NCBI GenBank assembly: GCA_029266495.1
Contig: JAQSWS010000053.1
Coordinates: 1-35,868 of the forward strand
Direction: 5' to 3'
Length of the DNA: 35,868 bases
From: Rariglobus sp.
GTDB taxonomy: Bacteria > Verrucomicrobiota > Verrucomicrobiia > Opitutales > Opitutaceae
Shown: positions 14,796-23,988 of the stretch, piece after piece
Numbering within the stretch: the first letter of the stretch is position 1
Layout of the letters: each line of letters opens with the position of its first letter
Notes under the pieces: model-generated
Database searches by the model: none
Told to the model about the DNA's origin: nothing
Seen by the model: the letters and a program-made list of their open reading frames with translations, nothing else
Position numbers and translations under genes: made by a program

Positions 14796-15850
14796 CAAGC
14801 TTTTGGAAACAATGGACCGCGACGGTGCCCGCACCGTTTTTGACCGCGCTGCTGCTCGGCGCGGGTTTCATGGGCTTTGTCGCGTGGGACCAGTCGCATT
14901 GGTGGAGCACCAAGGAGGACTACGGATTCGGCTGGCTGGTGCCCGCGTTCGTGGCGTTCGTGGTCCATGACCGCTGGCCGCGCATCCTCGTCGCATTGCA
15001 AGCCTGCGCGGCGCCGGGCAGTCCGCGCGCAACCGGTGCGGCGCAGTGGACGCTTGGGTTTTTATGTTATGCGGCACTGGCCGGCGGGGCGCTGCTGTTC
15101 CTGATCGGCGCGCTTTATCGCGCCGGTGCGGGATCGTCGTATCCAGGCACGCTGGCGCTGTCGCTCGGCACGGGGGTGCTGGTGTTGCCGCTGTTGTTCC
15201 TTAATACGCCCGAACCCACGACGGGGGCGGGAGGCGCGGCACCGGAGAAAGCGGGAGTGTTCTCCGATGCGCGGGTGAGGCTGGTGTCGCTTTTTCTTTT
15301 CCCCGCACTCGTGTGGCTGGTGTCGGCCCCGATGGTGTCGGTCATTGAGAACAACCTCAGTCTCTTCATGCTCAACCGCGTGGCGGCCGTGGTGTTTTTT
15401 GTGTTCGATATCCTCGGGCTGGCCATCGAACAACAGGGCAACGTGCTCAAGCTGCCGACGGGGGATGTAGGCGTGGCCGAGGCGTGCTCGGGCATTCGTT
15501 CCTTTACGGCGTGTTTGTTCGCAGGGTCGTTTCTGGCGGCGGTGTTTCTCGACAAGCTCTGGAAAAAAATCGGGCTGGTCGCCTCGGCGGTCGCTTTTGC
15601 GTTTATCACCAACCTGCTGCGCAGCCTTTTCCTGACCGCGTGGGCCTATAATTACGGTCCCGAGGCAATCGAGGGCAAGGTGCACGATATCGCGGGTTAC
15701 GCGGTGCTGGGCCTCACGGTGGTCGGGTTGTTATGCCTGCTGCCGATTTTCAACCTGAAGTTTGTTTCGTCCGATGACGGCGACCATCACGACGATTCCC
15801 CTGATGGCGCTATTGCGGGAAGTGCGCCGGCCGGAGGCAAGGCGGGCTGA
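14792..15850 (+). CDS. Exosortase/archaeosortase family protein
   Basis: A membrane transpeptidase-like enzyme thought to process proteins with PEP-CTERM-like tails. The 352-residue protein has about eight membrane helices. It carries the three exosortase active-site residues: C232 in EACSGIRSF, R277 in ITNLLRSLF and H298 in KVHDIAGY. The tail after residue 325 is acidic and His-rich (SSDDGDHHDDSPDG). No obvious PEP-CTERM substrate, EPS or PEP-regulator gene is in the window, so targets lie elsewhere. It is tightly coupled to the YjdF-like gene and followed by waaA after 9 bp, fitting envelope assembly. The subtype is not assigned. Confidence 0.92.
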   Translation: MTSFWKQWTATVPAPFLTALLLGAGFMGFVAWDQSHWWSTKEDYGFGWLVPAFVAFVVHDRWPRILVALQACAAPGSPRATGAAQWTLGFLCYAALAGGALLFLIGALYRAGAGSSYPGTLALSLGTGVLVLPLLFLNTPEPTTGAGGAAPEKAGVFSDARVRLVSLFLFPALVWLVSAPMVSVIENNLSLFMLNRVAAVVFFVFDILGLAIEQQGNVLKLPTGDVGVAEACSGIRSFTACLFAGSFLAAVFLDKLWKKIGLVASAVAFAFITNLLRSLFLTAWAYNYGPEAIEGKVHDIAGYAVLGLTVVGLLCLLPIFNLKFVSSDDGDHHDDSPDGAIAGSAPAGGKAG

Positions 15851-15859
15851 GCGGACGCG

Positions 15860-17155
15860 ATGATCTGGCTCTACCGGTTTTTATTTCCGCCGGCGATGCT
15901 GCTGGCTTTGCCGTATTATCTGCTGCGGATGCGGCGGCGCGGCGGTTATCGGGAGCACTTCGGACAACGCTTCGGTGCGGTTCCGCCGTTGCCGGCAAAG
16001 CGTCCGGGCGTGCGGCGGGTGTGGCTGCAAGCGGTGAGCGTGGGCGAGATGCTGGCGATCGCGCCGCTGCTGGAGGCCTTGCGCGCCGACCCGGCGGTGG
16101 AGGTCTACCTGACGACCACGACGAGCACCGGTTATGCGCTGGCCCGCGAACGTTACACGGGACTCGCGATCGGGATCGGTTATTTTCCGGTGGATTGGTG
16201 GCTGTTTTCACGGCGGGCATGGACGCGGATCGCGCCCGACCTGGTGATCCTGCTCGAAGGTGAGCGCTGGCCCGAACACATCCGCCAGGCGAACGTGCGC
16301 GGGGTGCCGGTGCTGGCGGTCAACGCGCGGCTTTCCGACCGCAGCTTCCGCCGCATGATGAAGCTGCGCGCGCTGTCCGCACCGTTGTTTCGCGGCATTT
16401 CACGCGTGCTCGCCTGCTCGGAACATGATGCGGAGCGTTTCCGCGAAATCGGATTTTCCGCCGGTCATGTCATCACAACGGGCAACATCAAACTCGATGT
16501 GACGATCCCGTTGCTCTCGACCGAGGAGAAGCTCGCGTTGCGTCGCGAGCTTGGTTTTGGCGGTGAATCCGTGCTGCTCGGTTCGTCCACGTGGCCGGGC
16601 GAGGAGGCGGCGTTGATCGAGGTGTTCAAGGCCTTGCGGGCCGAGGGCAGGGTGGTGCGGTTGTTGATCGTGCCGCGTCATGCGGAACGTCGCGCCGAGA
16701 TCGAGGAGCTTTTTCAAGGCGGCGGGCTTGCGTATCATTTTCGTTCGCGCGGTCCGGTCCCGGCCGGCGTGCCGGTGGATGTCGTCGTGGCTGACACCAC
16801 GGGCGAATTGCGCCGGCTCACGCAGCTTGCGGAACTGGTGTTTGTTGGAAAAAGCCTGCCGCCCCATCACGAGGGCCAGACGCCGGTCGAGGCGGCGGCG
16901 TTGGGCAAGCCGGTGATTTTTGGACCCGTGATGTCGAATTTTCGCGCGATCTCACGGGATATGTGCGCGGCGGGCGCGGCGCTGGCCGTGCCGGATGTCG
17001 CCGGCTTGCACGCGGCGGTGCTGTCGTTGTGGGCCGACGCCCCGGCGCGCGCCCGCATGGCGGCGGCGGCGCAAGCCTGGCGGCAGGCCAATCAAGGAGC
17101 GGTGGGCCGCACGCTTGAGGTTATCCGCAAGGAACTTGCCGGCCTCGTGAATTAA
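15860..17155 (+). CDS. waaA: 3-deoxy-D-manno-octulosonic acid (Kdo) transferase
   Basis: A GT30 glycosyltransferase that adds Kdo from CMP-Kdo to lipid A precursors at the inner membrane. The N-terminal membrane anchor (residues 1-22) is followed by WLQAVSVGEMLAIAPLLEAL with the family catalytic glutamate (GEM). TTTTSTGYALA is next, and then ILLEGERWPEHI (usual 'ETExWPN'). The C-terminal half carries the donor site: GSSTWPGEE, VPRH, and LAELVFVGKSLPPHHEGQTPVEAAALGKPVIFGP. Length 431 is normal. It shows the cell makes LPS with Kdo. Confidence 0.94.
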   Translation: MIWLYRFLFPPAMLLALPYYLLRMRRRGGYREHFGQRFGAVPPLPAKRPGVRRVWLQAVSVGEMLAIAPLLEALRADPAVEVYLTTTTSTGYALARERYTGLAIGIGYFPVDWWLFSRRAWTRIAPDLVILLEGERWPEHIRQANVRGVPVLAVNARLSDRSFRRMMKLRALSAPLFRGISRVLACSEHDAERFREIGFSAGHVITTGNIKLDVTIPLLSTEEKLALRRELGFGGESVLLGSSTWPGEEAALIEVFKALRAEGRVVRLLIVPRHAERRAEIEELFQGGGLAYHFRSRGPVPAGVPVDVVVADTTGELRRLTQLAELVFVGKSLPPHHEGQTPVEAAALGKPVIFGPVMSNFRAISRDMCAAGAALAVPDVAGLHAAVLSLWADAPARARMAAAAQAWRQANQGAVGRTLEVIRKELAGLVN

Positions 17156-17203
17156 GGGTTGCCCGCACTCCCCGGTGGCCTACGGTCCGACCTTTTACGT
17201 TGG

Positions 17204-19837
17204 ATGCAAACGCACGGTCCGAAACGAGTCTATACTCCTCAGTCGCTTGAATTCTGGTTCGGCAAACTCGAACACGACTGGGAGCGCCATTTCAGCGAGG
17301 CCCAATTGGAGGAAGGCCATCGTATTTATCGCGACGGCGAAGTGCGTGAACTCGAGTTGACCGCGTCCGACGCGATCATCCACCGGCGCATCGAAAAAAA
17401 GGACGAATACGCCGTCATCGAGTGGACGGATGCGGGCGTTTCCGTGCGCTCGTCCTCGACGGACATCAATGTGGCGCATTCGCTGGCGGTGGCCGGCCTG
17501 CATGAGATCGAGGAATTGGTGGCCGACGAAATCTCCCCGCTGCCCGATGACCAGCCCCCGGCGGCACCGGCCGCGGCGCCCACGACGAGCGGCCACGGTT
17601 TCACCCACGGCCCCGCCTCCCATGCCAACGGGCATGCCCCCGCACCGGCGGCTTCCTCCGCGCCGGTGCGCGCCCCCTCGGCTTCGCGCCGCACGCCCGC
17701 CGGTGCCGCCGCCCGCGCCGCGTCCCGCACGTTGATCCTGGTTTTCACGACCACGACCGAGGGGCTGACGTTTCAGGCCAACTGGGTGAATCCGGATAAG
17801 AAACGCGTGCCCGCTCTCGGCCAGGTGGCGCAAAATGCCGGTCAAGGTCACGCCACCGTCAGCTCCAGCGAGCGCGCCAAGTTGATCGGTCTCGCCGCCT
17901 ACGCCAGGAAGGCGCATTTCGCCTACAATCAGGTCACCGGGCTTTACGTGCTCGGTTCGGTGGTGGAGATCCCCAATTTCCTCAAGGTCACGCTGCCGGC
18001 GTGGAAAAAACTCTTCGCCGTCGAACTCGATGCGCAGTCCTCGACGCTCCTTCAAGGCACCAAGGAAATCTCCGTCGAGGCCGTCGCGACCACGCGCAAG
18101 GGCAAGTCGGAGGGGCAGGGGCTCGACCTGCGCTGGATTTTCAAGGCCGGCGAACGTCTGCTGACCGACGAGGAAGTCTCGATCCTCACGAAGAAGGGCA
18201 CGTCGCCCGTGATCATCCCCAGCATCGGCATTGTCTCGCTGCCGATCGAACGGCTTGCGTCGATCAGCGCCTGGCATCGCACCGCGGCCGAGGCGCGCGG
18301 CAGCGGCGAGCTTTCGCCTTACCTGATTTTTTCCCTCTACAGCGACAGCCGCGTCAAACTCACCCTCTCTCCGGAGCTGGAAGCGTGGCGCCAGAATGTG
18401 CTCACCGCCACCGCGGTCACGCCCGTGCTGCCAGAGTTGCTCCGTCCCTATCAGCGTCGCGGCGTCGAGTGGCTGCATCACCTGTGCGACGTGGGTTGCC
18501 ATGGTTTGCTCGCCGACGAGATGGGCTTGGGCAAGACGCTTCAGGTGCTTACGTTGCTGGCGTCGCGTCCGCAGACCGACCGCCCGAGCGTCATCGTGTG
18601 CCCCGCCAGCGTGGTGCCTGTCTGGCGCGAGGAGATCCTGCGCTTCTACCCGCACCTCGCCGTCGACGTGCTCAAGACGGGCAACGATTTCACGTCGCAC
18701 AAGAACGCCGTCATCTGGCTCGCGAGCTACACGCAGTTGCGCAAGCACCGCACCTTGCTCAGCCAGCACGAATTCTCCTACGCGGTGCTCGATGAAGGGC
18801 AGTTCATCAAAAACCCCGATGCCAAGGTCACGCAGACGTGTTTCGCGATCCGTGCCCGCCACCGCATCGTGCTAACCGGCACGCCGCTGGAAAACCGTCA
18901 GCTCGATCTCTGGTCGATCTTCCGGTTCCTCCTGCCGGGCCTGCTCGGATCACGGGTGATTTTCGAAACGGCCCTGACCACCGACCGCTCCGGCACGCTT
19001 GAACGCCTTCGCGCGCAACTTGCCCCCTTCATCCTGCGTCGCACGAAAAACGAAGTCGCCACCGAGCTTCCGCAAAAGGTCGAGATCGATCTCATCTGTC
19101 CGCTCACCGAGGTGCAACGCGCCGAATACGCGAAGATTTGCTCCGAGGGCCTCAACCGCCTCGGCGATGACGTGGGCGCGGCCATGCGCGAAAAGTCCTT
19201 CGGCTTCCTCGCGTTGCTCACGCGCCTGCGCCAGGTCTGCTGCGACCCGGACATGCTGCCGTGGATGCATGCGCCGCTGACCGATTCCGGCAAGATCACC
19301 CTGCTGATCGAGAAACTCGCCGAGGTCATCGGCAGCGGCCACAAGGTCGTCATCTTTTCGCAATTCGTGATGCTGCTCGACCGTGTGCGCGCGGCGTTGA
19401 TCGAAAGTTTCCCCGACCTGCCGCGTTACGAACTCACCGGCATGACGCTTGATCGCCTCAAGCCCGTGCAGTCGTTCCAGAACGCCGAAGGGGCGGCCGC
19501 GATGCTCGTGTCGCTCAAGGCCGCCGGCACCGGCATCACGTTGCACGCGGCGGATTACGTTTTCCTGCTGGATCCCTGGTGGAACCCCGCGGTCGAGGCG
19601 CAGGCGGTGGATCGCGTGCACCGGATCGGCCAGAAGAGCACGGTGTTTGTGTATCGCATGGTGACGGCCGGCACGATCGAGGAGCGCATCCAGGCGCTGC
19701 AGGCTTCTAAAAAAGATTTGTTCAACCGGGTCGTGGGCGGGCTGGGCGGCGATTTCGATCTAAGCCGGCATTTCTCGTCGTTGCATGAGCTGGTGCAGCT
19801 TACGGAAACGCCGGAAGAGACCGAGCCGGGTTTGTAA
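17204..19837 (+). CDS. SNF2 family DEAD/DEAH-type ATPase with degenerate SWIM-like N-terminus
   Basis: A Swi2/Snf2 ATPase, 877 residues from the ATG at 17204 (a TTG at 17159 adds 15). The helicase core is complete: GLLADEMGLGKTLQ (motif I, about 433-446), LDEGQFIKN (motif II DEGQ), LTGTPLEN (motif III) and AVDRVHRIGQ (motif VI). It resembles the bacterial HepA-like group. Residues about 35-105 follow the SWIM zinc-finger layout (GHRIYRDGEVRELELT, YAVIEW), but the expected CxC and CxH ligands are replaced by VRSSSTDINVAHSLAVAGLHEI. An alanine/proline-rich linker (about 115-175) follows, then an 'SNF2_assoc'-like region before the core. DNA- or protein-remodelling role; targets unknown. Confidence 0.9.
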   Translation: MQTHGPKRVYTPQSLEFWFGKLEHDWERHFSEAQLEEGHRIYRDGEVRELELTASDAIIHRRIEKKDEYAVIEWTDAGVSVRSSSTDINVAHSLAVAGLHEIEELVADEISPLPDDQPPAAPAAAPTTSGHGFTHGPASHANGHAPAPAASSAPVRAPSASRRTPAGAAARAASRTLILVFTTTTEGLTFQANWVNPDKKRVPALGQVAQNAGQGHATVSSSERAKLIGLAAYARKAHFAYNQVTGLYVLGSVVEIPNFLKVTLPAWKKLFAVELDAQSSTLLQGTKEISVEAVATTRKGKSEGQGLDLRWIFKAGERLLTDEEVSILTKKGTSPVIIPSIGIVSLPIERLASISAWHRTAAEARGSGELSPYLIFSLYSDSRVKLTLSPELEAWRQNVLTATAVTPVLPELLRPYQRRGVEWLHHLCDVGCHGLLADEMGLGKTLQVLTLLASRPQTDRPSVIVCPASVVPVWREEILRFYPHLAVDVLKTGNDFTSHKNAVIWLASYTQLRKHRTLLSQHEFSYAVLDEGQFIKNPDAKVTQTCFAIRARHRIVLTGTPLENRQLDLWSIFRFLLPGLLGSRVIFETALTTDRSGTLERLRAQLAPFILRRTKNEVATELPQKVEIDLICPLTEVQRAEYAKICSEGLNRLGDDVGAAMREKSFGFLALLTRLRQVCCDPDMLPWMHAPLTDSGKITLLIEKLAEVIGSGHKVVIFSQFVMLLDRVRAALIESFPDLPRYELTGMTLDRLKPVQSFQNAEGAAAMLVSLKAAGTGITLHAADYVFLLDPWWNPAVEAQAVDRVHRIGQKSTVFVYRMVTAGTIEERIQALQASKKDLFNRVVGGLGGDFDLSRHFSSLHELVQLTETPEETEPGL

Positions 19838-19849
19838 GGAGAGGGATCT

Positions 19850-19874
19850 GGACGCGGCTTTCCGCCGCAGGTCC
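19850..19874 (+). terminator. Hairpin after SNF2 gene
   Basis: GGAC-GCGGC-TTTCC-GCCGC-AG-GTCC forms a 9-bp stem just after the SNF2 stop. There is no T-run, so it may be a factor-dependent terminator or mRNA end. It resembles the GACGCGGC hairpins at 26726-26789. Confidence 0.4.
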
Positions 19875-19929
19875 GAACGGCCCGGCAAAATGCCGCATCT
19901 GCCTGCTTTGGGTATGCTTATTACGGCGT

Positions 19930-19969
19930 CGTAACACAACTGCCGCCGAATCGTAACAATCGCCTGCCA
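19930..19969 (+). promoter_or_regulatory. Candidate Pho box upstream of porin
   Basis: CGTAACA occurs at 19930 and 19952, 22 bp apart (two 11-bp turns), and CTGCCAT follows at about 19964. PhoB-type sites are direct repeats with 11-bp spacing. The porin start is about 60 bp downstream. The intervening unit (19941) is a poor match. The case rests mainly on the phosphate genes that follow. Confidence 0.45.
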
Positions 19970-20027
19970 TCTTGGGGCCTGATTCGCACAGCCAGTGCGC
20001 ATCACCAACACACCAACACCCAAGAAC

Positions 20028-21335
20028 ATGGCTAAAAACTCACTTAAATGGCTCGCGCTGCTCGGCGGCGTGGCACTCGGCGCCGCCTCCCTTGCGGTCG
20101 CCCAAGACAGCGGCCCGCTCATCGACACCCTCGTTAAAAAGGGTATCCTCACCGACCAGGAAGGTGAAGAGCTGCGCGTGGAGCTGCTCAAGGATTTCGG
20201 CGGCAGCCCCGCCGGCAAATTGGGACTTTCCTCCGCCTTGAAAGAATTCCGCATCTCCGGTGACGGCCGCGTCCGCTACGAAAACCGCAGCGGTCAGAAT
20301 GATCTGGAGGACAACCAGGAGCGTGCCCGCTGGCGCTACCGCCTGCGTTTTGGCCTGACCGGCAAATTTGGCGACGGCTGGTTCTTCGGCACGCGCATGG
20401 AGACCGGCACGGGCAACCGTTCGAGCAACGCCACCTTCGGCGATTACGCCAACACTCCTTTTGGCAAGGGTGGCAACAATGCCATCAATGTCGGCCAGAT
20501 CTACATCGGCCGCGTCATGGGTGACTTCACCATTACCGCCGGACGCTTCGCGAATCCGTTGACCACCACCTCGATGGTTTGGGACGGTGACATCAACTTC
20601 GAAGGCCTTGCCGAGCAATGGAAGCACGAGAGCGGCAACGTCACCTGGATGGCCAACCTGAGCCAGGTCATCTATGACGATGGCAATCCGGAGAACTCGT
20701 TCGGTGGCGCGGCGCAGAACGAGGAAATCTACCTCCTCGCCAATCAGATCGGTGCAAAGATCAAGTTTAGCAACGGCATGGCCCTGACGGTCCTTCCCAC
20801 CTATTATGCCTATGCCAACGAAAACGGTGAACTCACCGGCGGTTTGACCACCGGCGTCGCTTACCCGACCGGCCTCTCCATCGTGGAAATCCCTGTTGAG
20901 CTGGCCTTCACGATCGGCTCACTCCCGGCCCGCGTCTGGATTGATTACGCGATGAACCTGGATGCCGACGAGCGTGCCGACTTTGCCGGTGCCTCCGCCT
21001 TCGACGGTGAGGACACCGCCTACCAAATCGGTTTCGGCATCGGCCAGACCAAGGTCAAGGGCGACTGGGAGGCCAAGGTCTTCTGGCAGTCGGTCGAGGC
21101 GTTCGCGCTCGACGGCAATCTGGTTGATTCCGACCTCTTTGACAGCCGCACCAACATGGAAGGCGTCGTTCTTCAGTTCGGCTACGTCCTCAGCGACGGC
21201 GTCACCGCCAACCTCACTTATGCTCATGCCGAGCGTATCGAGGACGCCCTTCCTGCCTACGGCGCGGGTGACATCGGCACGACCGCCCTCGAGAAATACA
21301 ACCTCATCCAGGCGGATCTGAATATTAAGTTCTAA
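20028..21335 (+). CDS. Putative outer-membrane porin, phosphate-island associated
   Basis: A 435-residue protein with a signal peptide (LKWLALLGGVALGAASLAVAQ, cut near AVAQD). A short helical coil (LIDTLVKKGILTDQEGEELRVELLKD) is next, and then a beta-rich barrel of alternating strands such as RYRLRFGLTGKFGDGWFFGTRME. It ends in LNIKF, the terminal phenylalanine typical of outer-membrane barrels. It matches the 'putative porin' family. The ATG at 20028 follows a cluster of CACCAACAC bases with no Shine-Dalgarno. It lies 81 bp before pstS and behind a candidate Pho box, so by inference it admits phosphate during starvation. The solute is unproven. Confidence 0.88.
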   Translation: MAKNSLKWLALLGGVALGAASLAVAQDSGPLIDTLVKKGILTDQEGEELRVELLKDFGGSPAGKLGLSSALKEFRISGDGRVRYENRSGQNDLEDNQERARWRYRLRFGLTGKFGDGWFFGTRMETGTGNRSSNATFGDYANTPFGKGGNNAINVGQIYIGRVMGDFTITAGRFANPLTTTSMVWDGDINFEGLAEQWKHESGNVTWMANLSQVIYDDGNPENSFGGAAQNEEIYLLANQIGAKIKFSNGMALTVLPTYYAYANENGELTGGLTTGVAYPTGLSIVEIPVELAFTIGSLPARVWIDYAMNLDADERADFAGASAFDGEDTAYQIGFGIGQTKVKGDWEAKVFWQSVEAFALDGNLVDSDLFDSRTNMEGVVLQFGYVLSDGVTANLTYAHAERIEDALPAYGAGDIGTTALEKYNLIQADLNIKF

Positions 21336-21348
21336 GGTTTTCGTTCCA

Positions 21349-21380
21349 GACACACGGGACGGAAACCCGTCCCGTGTGTC
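21349..21380 (+). terminator. Perfect 14-bp hairpin between porin and pstS
   Basis: GACACACGGGACGG, loop AAAC, CCGTCCCGTGTGTC, followed by CCATTGTTTT. The T-run is weak. It could partly terminate after the porin or protect the porin mRNA end, uncoupling porin and PstS levels. Confidence 0.65.
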
Positions 21381-21416
21381 CCATTGTTTTCCAGAAACTC
21401 CGTCCGTTTAATTCAC

Positions 21417-22223
21417 ATGAAAAAATCCATTCTCATTCTTACCGCTCTTGTCGCCGCGGCTTCCGCCCAAGCCCAGAAGCTCGTCATCAAGGGCTCCGAC
21501 ACGCTCGGCGCCAAGCTGGTGCCCATGCTCTCCGAAGAGTATAAGGCTTCCCATCCCGGCGTTTCCTTTGAAATCGCCGCCGAAGGTTCCACCACCGGCA
21601 TCGCCGCGATCACCGACGGCACCGCCGCCATCGGCATGTCCTCCCGCCGCGCCAAGCCCACCGAGGTGTCCGCCGCCGCCGCCAAGGGCGTTTCGATGAA
21701 GCCCATTATCGTGTGCTACGACGGCATGGCCGTCATCGTGAACGAGAAAAACCCGATCACCGCGCTCACCAAGCGCCAGGTCGAGCAGATCTTCACCGGA
21801 GATGTCACCGATTGGTCCGCCGTCGGCGGCACCCCCGGCACGTTCTCGATCTACACCCGCAACACGTCCTCCGGCACCTACTCGGACTGGAAGGATCTCG
21901 CCATGAAGAAGCGTGACTACGCTCCGTCTTCCCAGAAGATGGCCGGCAACGAGCAGATCGCCGCCGAAGTGGGCAAGAACCCCAACGGCATCGGTTACGT
22001 CGGCGTCGCCTACATTCACGCTCCCGGCGTGAAGGTCATCCCGATCGAAGGCCACCTTCCCACCAAGGACGAGGTCCTCTCCAAGAAGTATCCCTACGCC
22101 CGTCCTAACTTCTACTACACCAACGGCGAACCCACCGGCGAGGCCGCGAAGTTCATCGAGTTCACCCTCGGCACCGAGGGCCAGAAGGTCGTTGAAAAGG
22201 TCGGATTCATCCCGGTCAAGTAA
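21417..22223 (+). CDS. pstS: Phosphate ABC transporter substrate-binding protein
   Basis: Periplasmic phosphate-binding protein. A signal peptide (ILILTALVAAASAQA) is followed by KLVIKGSDTLGAKLVPML. This carries the N-terminal phosphate-site GSDT pattern. ISR-type loops follow: EGSTTGIAAITDGTAAIGMSSRRA and YTRNTSSGTYSDW. At 268 residues it is of the compact PstS type. The ATG at 21417 (MKKSIL) starts the signal peptide. An earlier in-frame ATG at 21384 adds MFSRNSVRLIH, which disrupts it. It is the second gene after a candidate Pho box, and a terminator follows 43 bp after its stop. Confidence 0.95.
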   Translation: MKKSILILTALVAAASAQAQKLVIKGSDTLGAKLVPMLSEEYKASHPGVSFEIAAEGSTTGIAAITDGTAAIGMSSRRAKPTEVSAAAAKGVSMKPIIVCYDGMAVIVNEKNPITALTKRQVEQIFTGDVTDWSAVGGTPGTFSIYTRNTSSGTYSDWKDLAMKKRDYAPSSQKMAGNEQIAAEVGKNPNGIGYVGVAYIHAPGVKVIPIEGHLPTKDEVLSKKYPYARPNFYYTNGEPTGEAAKFIEFTLGTEGQKVVEKVGFIPVK

Positions 22224-22248
22224 CCGGCGGTCCGGTAGCTTGCGTGGA

Positions 22249-22266
22249 TTGTAACCTTATTGTCAC
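22249..22266 (+). promoter_or_regulatory. Candidate Pho box upstream of pstC
   Basis: TTGTAAC (22249-22255) and TTGTCAC (22260-22266) are direct repeats with an exact 11-bp spacing, as in PhoB boxes. It lies 93 bp before the pstC start and immediately before the terminator hairpin that begins at 22267. Confidence 0.6.
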
Positions 22267-22309
22267 AGAGGCCCGCTTGACGGTGTTTCAGGCGGGCCTC
22301 TGCTTTTTT
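22267..22309 (+). terminator. Intrinsic terminator after pstS
   Basis: The 14-bp arms AGAGGCCCGCTTGA and TCAGGCGGGCCTCT (one mismatch) flank a 7-nt loop and are followed by GC and six T. It should end the porin-pstS transcript before pstC. Confidence 0.85.
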
Positions 22310-22358
22310 ACGACGCGACTGCGTCTTCCATTCTTGTCCTAACGTCGCTCCGTTTCGC

Positions 22359-23984
22359 ATGTCGTCCGCGTCCATTACGCCTCCTCCGCCAAAGCCGCCC
22401 GTGCAGCCGAAGCCGTTTGTAATCCACAAGGAACGCACGCGGTTCTTCGGCCTTACGCTGGACGAGACCATCCGCGCCTTCTTCGGTGGCAACGCCTTCA
22501 TGGCGGTCGTGGTCCTTGCGCTCATCACCATCTTTTTGTTTCGCGAAGGCTCCGCTTTCTTCGGTCAGAACCGTGCGAGCATCACGCTCTATCGCACGGC
22601 AGGCCTGGAGTATGTCGACTACATGCGTGCCCAGCAGGAGGGACATACCGCGCTCACCCGCTATCTATTCGACATCCGTCTGCGCGCCGTCCGCCACCTC
22701 ACCGAAAACGAGGCCCTGTCCGTCGCCGAGGCCAACGCGAAACTCGCCGCCTTTGACGAGTTTGCCGGTCGTTACAGCGACACCATCGAGCCGGTGCGCG
22801 GTTTTGTCTCCGACCTCACCGACGTCGCGGTCGCGATCAAGGAAAAGTATACCATCAACGAGGACGCAAAGACGGAGCGCGCCCAGTTCCTCGCCACCGG
22901 GATGACGGCCGAGGCCGATGCGGTGAAGATTGCCGAGATCGATTTCAAGGCCGAGCTCGCGCCCCTCGTGGGAGTCACCCCGATGTATGTCGAGGCCGCG
23001 AACGGAGTCGCCACCGCGATCAATGACGTCCTCGCCACCGCGCCCGCGTTGCCGGTTCCCTCGCTTGAATCGCGGATGACCCGCTTCAAGGAACTCAACC
23101 GCGAATACCTCGCCACCTTTCCCGAGACGCAGCGCAAGCTGGAGACTTGGGATTATCTCAAGCCCGTGCCGGCCCTCGACACGGTCACCGGGTTTCTCTT
23201 CGGCAAACAATGGCTCACCGCCAGCTTCTGGCAGGATTGGTATGGCCTTGTTCCGCTCTTCGTAGGCTCGCTGATGGTTTCGATCATCGCGCTCTTCCTG
23301 GCCGTGCCGCTGGGCGTGGGTGCGGCGATTTACATCAATCAATTTGCCGGACTTCGTGAGCAGCGCATCATAAAGCCAGCCATTGAGTTCATCTCGGCGA
23401 TTCCCTCGGTGGTGCTCGGTTTCTTCGGTATCGCGGTCCTTGGCCAGGCGCTTCGCGCGCTCTCGCAATGGGAAGCGCTGTCCTGGGTTCCCGGCTTTCC
23501 GTTCTCGGAGCGACTCAACGCCCTCACGGCGGGCTGCCTGCTCGCGTTGATCGCCGTTCCCACGATTTTCACACTCGCCGAGGACGCCCTGAACAACGTC
23601 CCGCGCTCCTTCAAAGAAGCATCGTTTGCGCTCGGTGCATCGCGGATGCAGACCATCCTGCGCATCATCGTCCCCGCTTCGCTTTCCGGCATCGTCTCGG
23701 CCGTGCTCCTTGGCCTCGGACGGGTGATTGGTGAAACGATGGTCGTGCTGCTGTGCGCCGGCAACCGCATCGCCATTCCCGATTTCACACAGGGCTTCAC
23801 TGCCTTCGTGCAGCCCGTGCACACCATGACCGGCATCATCGCCCAGGAGATGGGCGAGGTTGTGCGCGGCGAGATTCACTATCGCGCCCTCTTCATGGTC
23901 GGACTGGTGCTTTTCTTCATCGCCCTGCTCATCAACTTCCTCGCGCAAAAGATCGTGCGCAAATACCGTATTTCCATCGGTTGA
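22359..23984 (+). CDS. pstC: Phosphate ABC transporter permease PstC with large periplasmic insertion
   Basis: Inner-membrane permease of the high-affinity phosphate transporter. At 541 residues it is about 200 longer than usual PstC. A first membrane segment (about 46-64) is followed by a mostly helical, charged segment (about 68-270) before the standard core. The core begins near residue 297 ([23 protein letters not shown]). The core has the EAA-type loop [21 protein letters not shown], which docks to PstB. The insertion lies between membrane segments 1 and 2 and so faces the periplasm. It begins with a proline-rich cytosolic stretch. It ends 4 bp before pstA. Confidence 0.94.
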   Translation: MSSASITPPPPKPPVQPKPFVIHKERTRFFGLTLDETIRAFFGGNAFMAVVVLALITIFLFREGSAFFGQNRASITLYRTAGLEYVDYMRAQQEGHTALTRYLFDIRLRAVRHLTENEALSVAEANAKLAAFDEFAGRYSDTIEPVRGFVSDLTDVAVAIKEKYTINEDAKTERAQFLATGMTAEADAVKIAEIDFKAELAPLVGVTPMYVEAANGVATAINDVLATAPALPVPSLESRMTRFKELNREYLATFPETQRKLETWDYLKPVPALDTVTGFLFGKQWLTASFWQDWYGLVPLFVGSLMVSIIALFLAVPLGVGAAIYINQFAGLREQRIIKPAIEFISAIPSVVLGFFGIAVLGQALRALSQWEALSWVPGFPFSERLNALTAGCLLALIAVPTIFTLAEDALNNVPRSFKEASFALGASRMQTILRIIVPASLSGIVSAVLLGLGRVIGETMVVLLCAGNRIAIPDFTQGFTAFVQPVHTMTGIIAQEMGEVVRGEIHYRALFMVGLVLFFIALLINFLAQKIVRKYRISIG

Positions 23985-23988
23985 TCCC

